NCBI GenBank assembly: GCA_021596325.1
Contig: JAKGDA010000007.1
Coordinates: forward strand, 248,001 to 312,000
Direction: 5' to 3'
DNA length: 64,000 nt
Source: Parafenestella ontariensis
Taxonomy: Eukaryota > Ascomycota > Dothideomycetes > Pleosporales > Cucurbitariaceae
In this document: positions 52,609 through 64,000 of the stretch, one piece after another
Layout: every line of letters begins with the position of its first letter
How positions within the stretch are numbered: the stretch's first letter is position 1
Position numbers and translations under genes: made by a program
The notes under the pieces: model-generated
Seen by the model: only the letters and a program-made list of their open reading frames with translations
The model's database searches: none
Told to the model about the DNA's origin: nothing

Positions 52609-55600
52609 TGTTGCGTCGTTTTCAGGTGATGTCGAGGTAGATTCGTTTTCGAGGTGTACTGCCTTCAAGCAGGATTGTGTGAGACGGCGACGTCGTGGTG
52701 AAGTTGTAGGAAGGAGTGATCGGCAGGAGCCTGTCACGAGACAGAGGCGGGTGGCAATCTGGGGTAGCGCTAGGTGCCACTATGGAATTAACGGGGTAGT
52801 GTGCAGGCGTAGATGGAGATAGATTGTTGGAGCGATCGTTTCCAAACAGGCAGCAGGCAGGACGTTATATGCAAGGTGGCAGTGATATGGAGATAAACGT
52901 ATGGTAGTCCGTGTGCCAAGGTGTGAAGGCTGATAGGCGGCGAGCGGACGATCCCCCTTGCCTCCTTGCTGAGGGTGAGCGGGGAATGCTATAGCGCAGC
53001 GGACTTTGGAGCGGGCGCGTGTGATTCGGAGAACCAGCACAACGAAACGGTATGTATTGCTAACAGCTGCGGGGAGTACGGAAGTCGGTGGAAGGATGAC
53101 GATTGGTGATGGGGGCCGGCGGTTGGTGAATGCTGGCTTACCAAAGCTACGCAGATTATGCACCAGGGAACGTTATGTTGAGTCAACGATGGAATGATGC
53201 TGACGACAACAGTGAGAGCGGGAGGTGCTGCAAGGTGATGGTGAGGTCAGCCTTATCTATGTAGCTGGCACTCGTACTGTAGGTCCGAGGGCGCGTGAAT
53301 CGTGCGACGGGTAGTCGTGAGCTGGACTCTCGGGGCACCACAGCAGCCCGTCTTATTTAACACGACCACTTCGCTGGGCAGCAGAGGGGCTAGGTCTCGA
53401 CATGGGAGCATGTTTAGCGCTGGTGGAGAAATTAGGTGCAGTGGCCAGCGTCCATGAATTCGCCCAGGACTGACTACGCTGGTGTTTCCAAACGCGGCTT
53501 AGGTTTACACTCCTCCATCAGCACGCCCGTCGCGGCGCCGGGAAGCAGCACGCGGAGTCTACGCTAACGGCGCACCAAAAGTTGGTCACCAAGCCCCTGA
53601 GCAGATCCGTGCCAGAACGCTGGAACTCTGTGGTCCTGCTTGCGTTCGAATCGTCGCCCAAATGCACGCGTCTCACCGCTCCCGGACATCAGCGTGCTCT
53701 GTTCGCTGTTGAGACCCGTTGAGAAGGTCATTGTCGAGGAGCATGCCGAACGTGGGCACCCTATTGGCACAGGGCCGATTGTATCAGGCGACGCCGCGTC
53801 GTGTGCTTTTTACGGCGCGCCTGTGCGACAATCAAAAGGTAGTCCTGACAGCGACGCTCTGACACCCTGGCAATCAGCGTCGGGACCAGGGCCTGTCATT
53901 TTGCCAAAAGGGATTCACCACGGGGACTGAACAACGGGGATCGTCACCAACACCCGAGAGGTGCTGGCCATCACACAGACGGGCAGCCCGTGTCGCAGGC
54001 ACTCGCTGCATGCGAAACGAAAGATCTGAAGACATCGCAACCTATTCGGACCCGGCAGTTGTTACAACATAGCTCTACCGGGCCCCAAGGAGAATTTCTT
54101 TTGGCCTGCTCCTTGAAGGCAACGTGGTCGATAGAGCTGCAGCTATCGACCTTGGTAGCGAGCGGGCAGGTCGAGAATACCAGGTTAAGAGCCCGCGGAT
54201 GAAGTTTGCTGATCGCTTACTTGCTAGGAATAGCCGGGGGCATTTTGGATGAAGTCATGGCCTCGTGGCCTGAACTCACCTCAACTTCTTGTTGCTCCAT
54301 CAGGAGGCCTCAGTCATGGTGCCCACAGTCGATCAACTCCTGTGTCAACTCAGATGCCCCACGCTTCTCCTGACCATCACCCGCGTAGGAGCCCAAACCC
54401 AGCCGTGTGAAGAAGCAACATCTCCGGAGCACGCCACTTATCTGAGCACAGTGACACGGACGTCAACGATCGCACAATCGCTGGGAGGCGCCTTCCTGTG
54501 TGTTTCGTGCGGCCCTCGTTTGAGAGGGCACATCTGCGGCTACGCATGCACCTCTCCGGTAAGACATGCTTTATCGCAGGCTACAGTAGCACCCATGTAG
54601 AAGGTGTGAGCCAGCAAGCCCCCGATAGTGCTGCATACCAGATTTCTTACCCGTTTCAAGCAGGATACCCGTTGCACAGACCGACAACCAGTCCAGCTGT
54701 CATTAACCCTTGCCATTCATCTATCATGCTGGTCGCGGACCAGTGAAATTTTCCAATATCCAAATTACTTCAGGCATAATCAAGCGCACTTGACACGGAA
54801 GGGAGGAAAGGTGCCATTTGGGTGCTTGTGAGACACATGGCAGGTGTACCCTAGTCGGCCCATTGCACAGCCTCAACGCCATCATGCACCATGCACCGTC
54901 TCGCCTCGAAACGCCCACTTATTCGTTCCGCTGGCACCTCGCCTCTTGGCCCTTTCTTCCTAATGTTCCTTGGCTCTTGGCGAAGAAGTGCATAGCAACC
55001 CCGCTCCAGCGATGAAGCGTCATCAACTTAACGCCGTCACGCAGCCTCATACCTAAATCGACCACCGACCCGCAAGCGCTATATCGTCGATTACCAACCA
55101 AACATAGAAACAAGCAACCAACCAAGGGAGTCTTCTCGCGGGAGCCATTCCTTGACCTGTCGTACTTCCACGTCGATGGATTTTGCCCAGACTCTGTGTA
55201 ACTTCCCCAAGGTCCGGCAAGACAATCACAATTCCAGAGCTGTGGTAACGACACCACTAGCTTTCACCCAGTGTTGCCGGCTTCTCTGGCACTAACAGTC
55301 CCGGACACGACGTACTGGAGCCAGCAAAGGCACCTCTGCCACGCGACTTTCCAGCATACCTCTGAAGTTGAACGGTATATATTGGTTGTCCTCCAGATGC
55401 TCAGGCTAGCCCGACATGCTCTGTTTTACGTCCCAAGCGGTCGGAATCCTTCGTGCATGTCAAGCGTGAATAAGAATGACCACATTAGGTTTACCTAAAG
55501 CTTGGCGTTCCTTTGCTAACGTTATGTAAGAGCCAGTGTCGATCTAATCACATTTACAAGGTAAGCCACATGTCTTAGAGGTTAACCCTTTTGATCCGGA

Positions 55601-56899
55601 GCAATGCATACCGCCTTGTCGCCTACAGCACCTCAGCTGGTGATCAAGTGCTACCACGAGAATTGGCTTACAGAGCCACTGAAAGACAGAATATCTGAGG
55701 AAAGTTGCGCATATGAATTCTGATCGACATGTTACCATCGTGTGATGTCTCAGCTAATTGCTTACAATACTAATACTCCTATTATCTACACAAAGCTAAC
55801 ATCGCTGAGCTTACGTGACGTCCAATACACGGAGAACGGACATGGCACATGGCTGCATACTAATTTACTCTCCTGCCCACAAACCCTACGGCGAAGCAAC
55901 TCTTCCCATAATCTCTGGGCTAAGAACAAGGGCTTCAGCAGCTTCCCCCATATTCGACCTCTAGCTCCATCCCGCTCCGTCTCCGTTCCGCAACAAGCAG
56001 GTTCACTGAGGTTGGGATAGCTTGGCCATGCCTTGGCGCGCGTCGTGAAGCGCGGACTTTTGACATATCTGCACCTCCGCATGTACGTTCACACTTAGTC
56101 AATTGCCGAAGGGGCAACCCTGGAACCGCGCCCGGGGTCCAATGGACCACTGCACTGGTACCCAATACCGGCTGAACCACAGTACCGAGGAGGCCGTGGC
56201 CAGGTTGATCCATCTGCTCCCGTTTGATCCGTCGAGTGTAATAATGGAGTTACGTTTGACTTCTGCATGCTTGTAATGGGGCATAAAGAACTCGCGGGGT
56301 AGAATGAGAACACCTTTTGGATAATCCGAGACACCCTATATACTATACTCATACGAAACGCTCAACTCACATAATCAATCTCCATCTTAGATACTGACTA
56401 CGAAGCATGACACAAACCACCCTTTCCTTCATCTGATAAAGTCGAGAGAACGTTTCGCTGTGGGATCTAAGACTTCTTTGCGGTTGCACGACATACCAAC
56501 ACGCCAGGTATGCTGTCAGTTGGATACACAACCGCGCCGAAGCATTGGAGCTGCATACGGCGCTCCCACCTGATCCAGGGACTCCTTTGAATCGGAGCTT
56601 TACGGAGTCTTGACACTACTGTGGGGCTTCGGCAGTTGCTGTCAGTGTAGAGGGTGCACCTTACTCTCAGGTCTGGGTTCGGACTGGCCACGGGCTGAAA
56701 AGAAGTTCTTCTATGTGTCTTTGGCTTGATATGATACAACACTGGTGATTAGATAAGTTATGTAGTTGCAACTTAAGATGGGGGTCTTTAGGTTCAGCAT
56801 TACAGGTAACATCGATCCCCTTGCCTTAGGTAGAATGGACAACTCTCTCACTCGTGTTGTATGGCGATAGGTGACGGGATTCAGCTACCACCTGCTCAA
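52609..56899. other. 4.3-kb region without recognisable genes
   Basis: Between the RING-like gene and RAD9. All frames are below about 130 codons, without motifs or signal peptides. Base composition is ordinary, with no AT-rich RIP signature. A Cys-rich 64-codon frame at 55544-55738 (minus) lacks a signal peptide and is not supported. It may hold non-coding RNA or unrecognised small genes. Confidence 0.4.
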
Positions 56900-58284
56900 C
56901 TACCACAATCCCTTGATCTGCGATACCCGCTGCGTCGGCTCAAATACCTCGTTACTGACCGCTGTCTTCGTCCTCGACGTACTACCACTGTCTCGGAATG
57001 TTGGGAAGACTGACGCATCGTGATTTGCACTCGCATCCCAGCCCAGTGTCTCCTCTTTGTCATAGTCAAGAGGTGCCCAAGCTGAATCTTCCTCCTCTTC
57101 TCGTCTTCTAGCTTCATCATCGTCTGGGATGAAGAGGCTTTCGGGATCTTCCCGCGCCGAATTGGTCTGTGCTGCTGATGAGTTCTGTCGTGATCCTGGA
57201 TTCCGTAATCGGCCTGAGCGGTCACGTCGCGATGCCGGCTCGGTTGGTGGAGGCATGTTGGATCGTATGCTACGGGATTCAGTACGTTCTGTAGTAGCTG
57301 ATGGTGTACGCGAGGTTTGTCTGCTGCCCAGTATTTGAGGCGCGGGTGTCGGCGTCGGTGGAGCCGCTGTGTAATCGCCTGATGTCATTAAGGTAAACTC
57401 GCAGAGTAGGCCGTCGCATCCGTAGCTGAACTGCAAAGGCCGCGTCGGCTGTGAGTAGTACGCTTTTAGGCTTGTCTTGAGCGTATCCGCGTGGATGACA
57501 ATAGCCTTGAAGTCCTTGACGCTAAATATGATGTGCAAACCCGTTTGTACGCTGAACTCGTCGAAATCTGATGTGTTGACCGCCACCGCCGTAACCAGCG
57601 GATGTTTCAAGATCTCCTTCCCATTTGAGATCTTCTCAGTATAGCTCTTGAAGACGCATCTTCCGTCTTCTCCAGCAAATATGTCAAGCATTTCCGTCTT
57701 CGTACCAAAATACTCAATGTACTCTTTAATGGCACCAGAATGCATACTCCATTTATTCTTTGCCACACTGCGATCGAAAAGCGCATGCATGATGTCGACA
57801 GCCTCGTAGGTGAGTTTGTATGTCTTAATGACGCCTTGGTTGCACACCATCTTCACGATGAACCGACATTGCGTTTCGTTCTCCCGCTCTTGTACGCTGA
57901 CCTCACATCGATCGATGGCGCCATCTCGCCCTAGTGGGTCATATAGTCGTCCCTTGAAAACTGACAAGAGGGCTTTCGTGTACATGCTACACGTGAAGCG
58001 GCCATCGGGTCCGCCATGGCTTGGAATGCACTCATACTTGGTAAAGAATTGCTTGGCGTCGAGGGTGACGGCGCAATATGCGGATTTTGACGAGTTGAGA
58101 GCCGTGAACGTGAACTGAGAAGAGAGGTATGAGATGATGGAAGTGACTCGAAGGTAGAATGATAACCTACTCTTTCTCGACGCGCTTCGATCGCGACTGT
58201 ATCGCTGAACTTTCCGAGGCAGACGAGTAGATCGTGGATTTTGGATGCCGCCTCAGGCGTCAGTGTGAAGTTGAGGACTACCAT
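56900..58284 (-). CDS. RAD9: DNA damage checkpoint clamp subunit Rad9
   Basis: Two exons (58284-58171 and 58114-56900) encode about 442 residues. The N-terminal ~280 residues form the PCNA-like fold: MVVLNFTLTPEAASKIHDLL, FTFTALNSSKSAYCAVTL, later YKLTYEAVDIMHALFD and LKAYYSQPTRPLQFSYG, then LLCEFTLMT. The Ser/Arg-rich tail ends EPTQRVSQIKGLW. Rad9 with Hus1 and Rad1 forms the 9-1-1 clamp loaded at DNA damage, and its tail recruits checkpoint kinase activators. An upstream in-frame ATG (58404) exists, but the family starts at M-V-V-L-N-F. The intron (56 nt) restores RRERFTFTAL. It is divergent from the F-box/LRR gene. Confidence 0.9.
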
Positions 58285-58473
58285 CTTCACTCTGCATAGA
58301 TTCTCGCATGCTGGTGTGTAGCCCTGGAGTGCTGTGGAATTTCGCTGTCGGCCAGAAACGGAAGTCGCGTCAAAAGACGCGCTAGCGTGACGATCGGCCG
58401 TCATTGACCCACACCTGCAACTTTACGCGGGACTATCAACATCAATTGTTCTCACCTCAGTGTTCTTAGAAGA
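58285..58473. promoter_or_regulatory. Shared divergent promoter, RAD9 / F-box-LRR
   Basis: 189 bp between start codons, the shortest divergent spacing in the window. No motif was assigned. Confidence 0.4.
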
Positions 58474-60396
58474 ATGGCCTCGCCAGCACTGCCAGATGAC
58501 ATCTTGTATGTCCTATGTGAGGAGCTCGCGAACCAAGAACAATTCGACACGCTCTTCAACTGCGCGTGTTCCAGCCGCGTCCTTGCTGTACCCGCTCTCA
58601 CGCACCTGTACCGGTACGTCTGCACGTGTTCTGACAGGCCAAACATTTATTCCGATGTGCAATTTACTAAGATACGATCAAGGTCTCATCACCAAGCACC
58701 AGTTCGAGGCGGCGGAGAAGATCTATATGGCCTTCCACCTGCCACCAAGCTGTTGACGATTCAGAGATGGTCTATCTTGTGGCGGTCAATCATCGCATCT
58801 AGTCTCGATGCTACGTTGTTCCCCTACTGTCGCTATATCAGATCACTTGATTTCCGGGACTTAGGCTATCTGCTCGATGATGATCAGTTCCGGGTCAAGG
58901 TCTCGAAGTAAGCTAGGGTTCGTTCATCTGCCCGATCCGTGCTGATGAATCAATTAGACAGTTCTTCGCGGGGCCACTGAAACAGTTCGAGAAGATCGAA
59001 ACATGGACAAATATCAAGGGCAAGAAGTTCACGCGGCACAAAATTGCCGATATTGTTGATGCTATTGGAGAAAGTAAGCTGCGTGCCCCTCGCATAGCCT
59101 AATGAGGTGAGTACGCTGACGGAGGCCAGTTGTCACCCAGCATACACCCACGCTCGAGATCATTAGTGGCGAACGTAAGTGTACCCTACTTTTAAAAGTA
59201 CCCGCATGTCCAACTCTATACAGTTCTCTCCAGTGCCTTGGTCCGATGGACTCCACGCCTTCCTCGCCTCCAGATCTTAGAGCTCTGGGACGGTAAGCCA
59301 TTAGAGGATGAACTAGTCCACGCGTCTATCTACGAGCATTGCCCGCAGTTCAATTCCTTGATGATCTATACGTGGATGTCAGAGGACAACGATCACAAGT
59401 TCTCCAGGTTTCTCTCATCGATGCGGCCGAATTCTCTCAAGACCCTCCAAACCATCAGTGACATTCGTGCAGGAGCCGAGACATTCCTCGCATTGAATCA
59501 TCATGGAAAGTCACTTGAAGATCTGAGGCTTTGTGTGTCGAACGACTCGCTACCGCATCTGTCACTCTTGCAAGGATGCACTGCATTGAGAAACCTGCGG
59601 GTCGAAGATATACACGGCTCAGTCGACTTGGAAGCAACTCAACACGATGTCTTCCTTGAGATGATTGCATGGTTGAGCAAGTGTGAGAGCCTCCAGCGCC
59701 TCAGTTTTTCCAAACTCCAATCTGGGGCCGCTATCATCACACCGGTACTCCTGGAGCAAAATATCAAACTCATCAGTCTAGAGATTGATACCTACTCACT
59801 CAAGGAGCATAAGATCTTTCACCAAGCACTTGTTCATCAACAGTCATCACTCGGATACTTATCACTTAGTGGTGACACCGATGGCATGTTCCGGGATGAT
59901 CTCGACATTCTGGTCGACTCGTTGAAGCAATTGCATGAGCTGAGAGACCTCAAGCTGATATTACCAGAGGTTCTGCGAGACGAGCATCTCATTGCGATCA
60001 TCAAAAATCTTACTCTACTCGAAGACCTGTATGTCAGTGGTCTCGAGCTCAACGACATTGTTTTGGACAGCCTTGCAGGCCTTCCAAATCTCCGTAATGT
60101 CACTCTCTCAGGTATATCGAAATTTACGATTGAGGGCCTTCTCGACTTTGTAAACCAACTTGGGCCTGGTAACCAAGGTATCCGTGTTACGATCGATATG
60201 GCAGACCCAGATACTTTGTTGGCCGAGGAGAGTCTCAACGTGGTAAGAGATTGTCTTACGGGGAAGACTGGTGGGACCTTAGAATATATGGCACTCAGAG
60301 GTATGTCGAAATAGCGTGCGCATCCACGACTGGAAAACTAGACTGATGACTTTTGCAGATCCGAACGTGTCGGAGTTCGAGGGGGACTCGGACTGA
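58474..60396 (+). CDS. F-box/leucine-rich-repeat protein
   Basis: Six exons (58474-58613, 58683-58907, 58958-59073, 59130-59174, 59224-60300, 60359-60396) encode about 546 residues with consistent phases; one exon is only 45 nt. An F-box-like helix pair starts the protein (LPDDILYVLCEELANQEQFD ... VPALTHLYR). The conserved insert HHQAPVRGGG and the helix TIQRWSILWRSIIASSL follow. The rest is built of leucine-rich repeats, e.g. LQILELWDGKPL, LEDLRLCVS, LRNLRVEDI and LEDLYVSGLELNDI. Such proteins bind Skp1 and select substrates for SCF ligases. The target is unknown. The last exon adds only a short acidic end (DPNVSEFEGDSD). Confidence 0.85.
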
Positions 60397-60752
60397 GAAA
60401 CCAACATGAATGGCTACCAGATAGAGCTATTTGCGATACTCTGCAAAAGAAACAAGTCGGTATTCAGCGAACAGTCTCCGGGTTCATCTGAAACTCCTGC
60501 AAGTGCAAATGAGGCTGATGGATGGATGGTTGTCCCTATGATAAGCGAGATCAATCGAAAGTTGCATTTGGGCAGAGTTTTGTATTGGAATGTTTTCCAC
60601 AATTTGATACTCCCGACTGTCCTTGCGAAACGGATGGTTACGTGGATGACGTGGGTCCGCTCTAGTTCCGGATAGCGGGGCTTGAAAATGGTACCTAAGA
60701 ATCTTCACATTCCAGACTTCAGATCAACGAAAGTGTTCCAAACTTGCTTAAC
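60397..60752. promoter_or_regulatory. THI20 promoter region
   Basis: 356 bp between tandem genes. A chance 89-codon frame (60406-60675) fills most of it. No TPP riboswitch core was found. Confidence 0.35.
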
Positions 60753-62847
60753 ATGGCGCCAAAGCGTATTCTAGTGATCGCCGGCTCGGACAGCTCAGGC
60801 GGGGCGTATGCATGCTTCCGCTACACACCATAAGAAGGACCAATGAGCTAACACAGCGACTGTAGTGGATTGGAGGCGGACCAGAAAGTCATTGCGGCTC
60901 ATGGACACTATGCGATGACAGCGACGACTGCGTTGACAGCTCAAAATACCCGCGGCGTGAAAGACATTCACCAAACGCCACCAGATTTTGTGAGGAAGCA
61001 GATTGATGCTGTTTGCGAAGATATCGGCGTGGATGTTGTCAAGACTGGTAGCCCAATGCGTCTCAATCGGATCATTATGGTAGAGAGCTGATTATGTGTA
61101 GGCATGCTTGCATCTGCAGAGACCATCGAAATCGTTGCCGATGCGTTTCGGAGGCATAATGTTAGCGCAAGTGTTATAGACCCTGTATGTCGAAACACAC
61201 CAATTGCATCTGCCAAGAACCTCAAAAAAATAGAGCTGATACGTGAAGTAGGTCATGGTGTCCACCTCCGGCTCACAGCTGCTCCCTCAATCAGCCATAG
61301 TAACACTCATCAACACCCTCTTCCCCCTAATCACGGTCCTAACGCCAAACCTACCTGAAGCAAAGCTACTCTTGCAAACTGCTGGTGTCGACGTCAAGGA
61401 TCCTGAAAATGTTGACGATATCATTGCTATGGCTAAGCATATCCATGAACGCGGGCCCAAGTGGGTATTGCTCAAAGGAGGACATCTCCCACTAACGAGA
61501 GGACGGCTAGTGAGCAAGGATGAGAGCGAAAGCGATATTGTGCTGAACGTCTTGGTAGGAGAGCTTGGAGTAACTTTACTGGAGAGCGAGTACCTGAGAA
61601 GTAGGAATACGCATGGGACGGGCTGTTCGCTAGCATGTACGTTGTCAGCGCCCTTTCGGCATAGTTTCTTTCAAAGGCTGACTCGAATGTAGCGGCGATT
61701 GCATGCAACCTCGCATCCGGAATGAGTGTTGTCAAAGCAGTCAAGAAAGCGAACCTCTACATCGAAGCAGGGATCAAGACGAGTACGGATCTGGGACACG
61801 GGAGTGGACCCATCAATCATTTCCACTCAACATACACATTGCCATTCGCGCCGTAAGCTGTCAGCTACGTCATTTTAAGTTCTGATGCTAATGTGCCATA
61901 GAGGCGGTTTCATCCCCTACCTTCTCGACCGCGAGGACATTCAAAAGCCGTGGAAACAGTACACTAACCACGAGTTTGTAAGAAAGATGGCCGACGGCTC
62001 GCTTCCGATCGAAAAATTCAACTACTATATGACTCAGGACTACTTATTCTTGGTACTCCTTTACCTTACATGCAGTGTTCTCGGCGTCGAGGCTGACAGT
62101 GAGGTAGATTCAGTTCGCGCGGGCCAACGCCCTCTCAGGGTACAAATCAAGTTCCCTACAAGATATCGGCCGGTCAGTGCAACAAGTCGTCACCCTACAG
62201 GAGGAGATCAAACTGCATATCGAGTTTTGTAAAGAGTATGGACTCGGGGTTGAAGATATTGAGAGGGAAGAGGAAGACCAAGGTACGTATGCCTGAATCC
62301 CGAAGTACATCAAGAAGCAGGAGGAATGGCATTCAAGCGCATTCGTTCCATTATCCATCCCGGGGAGTCTGCTACTTACGTTGTTCACAGCGACCACCGC
62401 ATATACCAGATATGTTCTCGATATTGGGCAATCGCAAGATTGGCTCGCTCTCCAAGTTGCGATGTTGCCCTGCCTCATCGGCTATGGGATCATTGCGAAA
62501 CGCTTGTTCGAAGACCCAAATACGGTTAGGGAGGGCAACAAGTACTGGAAATGGGTCGTGAACTACGTTGCAGAAGAGTACATGGAGGCGATGATGAGAG
62601 GCTCAGGTAGGTTGTGTCTACGCCTTCGTGGGCTTTCAGTTAACAAGACGCGGCAGATCTGATTGAGAAGCATGCCATGAAGCAGTCGGCCTGGCGAATC
62701 AATGAACTCGCGCAAATATTCATTCACGCAACCAATGTGAGTCCTGTCGCCCGCCGATCGTGTTTGCTCAATGCGGCAGCTGATTTGCCACAGATGGAAA
62801 GAGGGTTCTGGGACATGGGCTTGAGAGCAGGCGAGGCTCGATCTTGA
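60753..62847 (+). CDS. THI20: Bifunctional HMP-P kinase / TenA-type thiamine protein
   Basis: Ten exons (60753-60805, 60866-61047, 61102-61184, 61252-61636, 61693-61852, 61902-62052, 62108-62282, 62391-62606, 62657-62736, 62794-62847) encode about 512 residues; phases agree throughout. The N-terminal ~275 residues are a ThiD kinase: IAGSDSSGGAGLEADQK, HGHYAMTATTALTAQNT, VIDPVMVSTSG, LTPNLPEAKLLL and NTHGTGCSLASAIA. It phosphorylates hydroxymethylpyrimidine and its phosphate. The C-terminal part is TenA-like: PWKQYTNHEFV, YYMTQDYLFLIQFARANAL, AYTRYVLDIGQSQDWLAL with active-site Cys in LPCLIGYG, and ERGFWDMGL with the catalytic Glu. TenA hydrolyses aminopyrimidine products for thiamine salvage. 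The same fusion is yeast Thi20. No targeting signal. Confidence 0.92.
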
Positions 62848-63262
62848 GAGCAAAGCGTGATGCATATGGCAGTACCATGATCGAGTATCAAAGCACCTGA
62901 ACGTGCGGAAAGACAGTGCAGAGGCGATGCGCCGCAATGGTGATGGTCCTTTCACGTGATGATAAGGGCACCTAATTTTCCTGCAGCTCGGCGGTCCCTT
63001 CCCAGCTAGCGCCTTGGCCTAACAAAAATTGCAAGCGCAACGGGCGAGCCAAAGGCACCCATCGCTTTTTTTAATCGCTGTCCTCCCCTCCCTCACCACA
63101 CACCCACCCTTATACTCCTTGTGCTCCAGTTACTGCACAACTTGCGACACTTTTCCGTCGCTTTTCTACACTTACCACACCCTCGCGGTTTCATACCCAG
63201 ACACTCCCTTTAGCCCGACAGTCTCTCCTTTGACACCAGTCTCTACCAGAAACTCGCACATC
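62848..63262. promoter_or_regulatory. DBP2 promoter and 5' leader
   Basis: 415 bp. A pyrimidine-rich stretch (63064-63110) and CTTTTC/ACC runs just before the start are typical of strongly expressed fungal genes. No TATA box is clear. Confidence 0.35.
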
Positions 63263-64000
63263 ATGTCCTACGGAGGCGGATACGGCGGCGGCGGACGCGA
63301 TGGCGGACGCGGCTACTCGAACGGGTACGAACATAGCAATTCAGGATATGGGTCTTCCAACAACTATGACTACTCGAGCCAATACACATCGTACGGGTAG
63401 GGCGATACACCCCAGCACGGGATAGGCACCAGAGTCGTGGTTTTTGGCCGCTCCTTCCATCTGCTTTCTCTTTTCTCACATTATTCTGCGCGCAGACAGA
63501 GTCCGGCGACCGCGCTTGCTTCGCTTGCTGCTGTAGGTCGAGCGGGCGGTCACGTACTTGCTGCAATAGCGTAGAATCCCCTTCCTCACGCACTCCGTCT
63601 GTATGATCATCACTAACGCACAAACAGTGGCGGCTATGGCGGCAGCAACGGCGGCTCCAACGGATACTCCGGCGGCGGCGGTTACAGCAACGGCGGAGGA
63701 TACGGTGGCGGAGGCGGCGGCGGCTTTGGCGGTCGCGATGGAGGCGACAGAATGTCCCAACTCGGCCAGGGCTTGAAGCAGCAAGTTTGGGGTACGTTCG
63801 ATACTCGCCCATTCACTCGCTGCAAAGCTAACGTGTTTCTAGATCTCGATACCATGCCCAAATTCGAGAAGTCCTTTTACAAGGAGGATCCGGCAGTCAC
63901 CGCGCGCTCAGACGCCGAGGTCGACGCGTACCGCAAGGAACACCAGATGACGGTCCAGGGCAAGAACATTCCCAAGCCCGTCACAACCTTCGACGAGGCT
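63263..64000 (+). CDS. DBP2: DEAD-box RNA helicase Dbp2, 5' part
   Basis: Exons 63263-63396, 63628-63791 and 63843-64000 are visible; the gene runs past the right edge. The protein starts with Gly/Tyr/Ser-rich repeats (MSYGGGYGGGGRDGG, then NGGGYGGGGGGG), an RGG-like RNA-binding end. It then has DLDTMPKFEKSFYKEDPAV and the pre-helicase segment of Dbp2/p68, ending KNIPKPVTTFDEA just before the Q motif. Dbp2 unwinds RNA in mRNP assembly, ribosome biogenesis and decay. The first intron is 231 nt, long for this genome, and separates two Gly-rich exons; the yeast DBP2 intron is known for autoregulation, though at another position. Helicase motifs I-VI are outside the window. Confidence 0.9.

Noticed and set aside
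55544..55738. 64-codon Cys-rich frame, possible small secreted protein
   Set aside because: No signal peptide, irregular cysteine spacing and no promoter or intron support.
60406..60675. 89-codon frame between the F-box/LRR gene and THI20
   Set aside because: No motif; it starts 10 bp after a stop codon and fills the likely THI20 promoter.
60397..60752. Thiamine (TPP) riboswitch upstream of THI20
   Set aside because: The conserved CTGAGA and ACCTGATC cores of fungal TPP riboswitches are not present in the leader or first intron.

Overview
The window is nuclear DNA of a filamentous ascomycete. Genes are split by short GT-AG introns (mostly 46-70 nt) with CTAAC/CTGAC-type branch sites. The gene content (fungal Zn2Cys6 factor, ATG11, RAD9, fungal THI20-type fusion, HOM6, SEC11, fungal HSF-type factor) and protein style fit a Dothideomycete, probably Pleosporales; the order-level assignment is inference. 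There are no bacterial, viral or CRISPR features. About 27 protein genes, one tRNA gene and two small families of non-autonomous DNA transposons are supported.

Left end (1-12.7 kb) has an accessory flavour: the 5' end of a secreted GH55 beta-1,3-glucanase, a hotdog thioesterase, an aldo-keto reductase head-to-head with a Zn2Cys6 transcription factor, a short disordered protein, a cyclase-family (formamidase-like) hydrolase, an inositol-monophosphatase family phosphatase and a BTB protein. Two copies of a ~205-bp inverted-repeat element lie here, one beginning 11 bp after the stop codon of the transcription factor.

Middle (14-38.8 kb) is largely housekeeping: a ubiquitin E2, a TBC Rab-GAP, purine phosphoribosyltransferase HPT1, an F-box protein with a transposon in an intron, an Sfl1-like HSF-type factor, a Tre2/transferrin-receptor-like membrane protein, an SDR, a CCDC174 homologue, homoserine dehydrogenase, a PWWP-like/BTB-like protein and signal peptidase SEC11.

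A gene-poor stretch (38.8-41.3 kb) holds the most unusual feature: a tRNA-Gly(CCC) gene with a normal 19-nt intron at 37/38 and a second 58-nt insertion in the T-stem that has spliceosomal-looking ends. A second transposon family (TA duplications) has copies at 22.3, 40.8 and 51.3 kb.

Right part (41.3-64 kb): HMG-box protein NHP6, divergent CENP-H and ATG11, a small Cys-rich RING-like protein, a 4.3-kb stretch without recognisable genes, divergent RAD9 and F-box/LRR genes, the bifunctional thiamine gene THI20, and the 5' end of the DEAD-box helicase gene DBP2, cut by the window end. All gene models were made by eye from reading frame, splice phase and family motifs.
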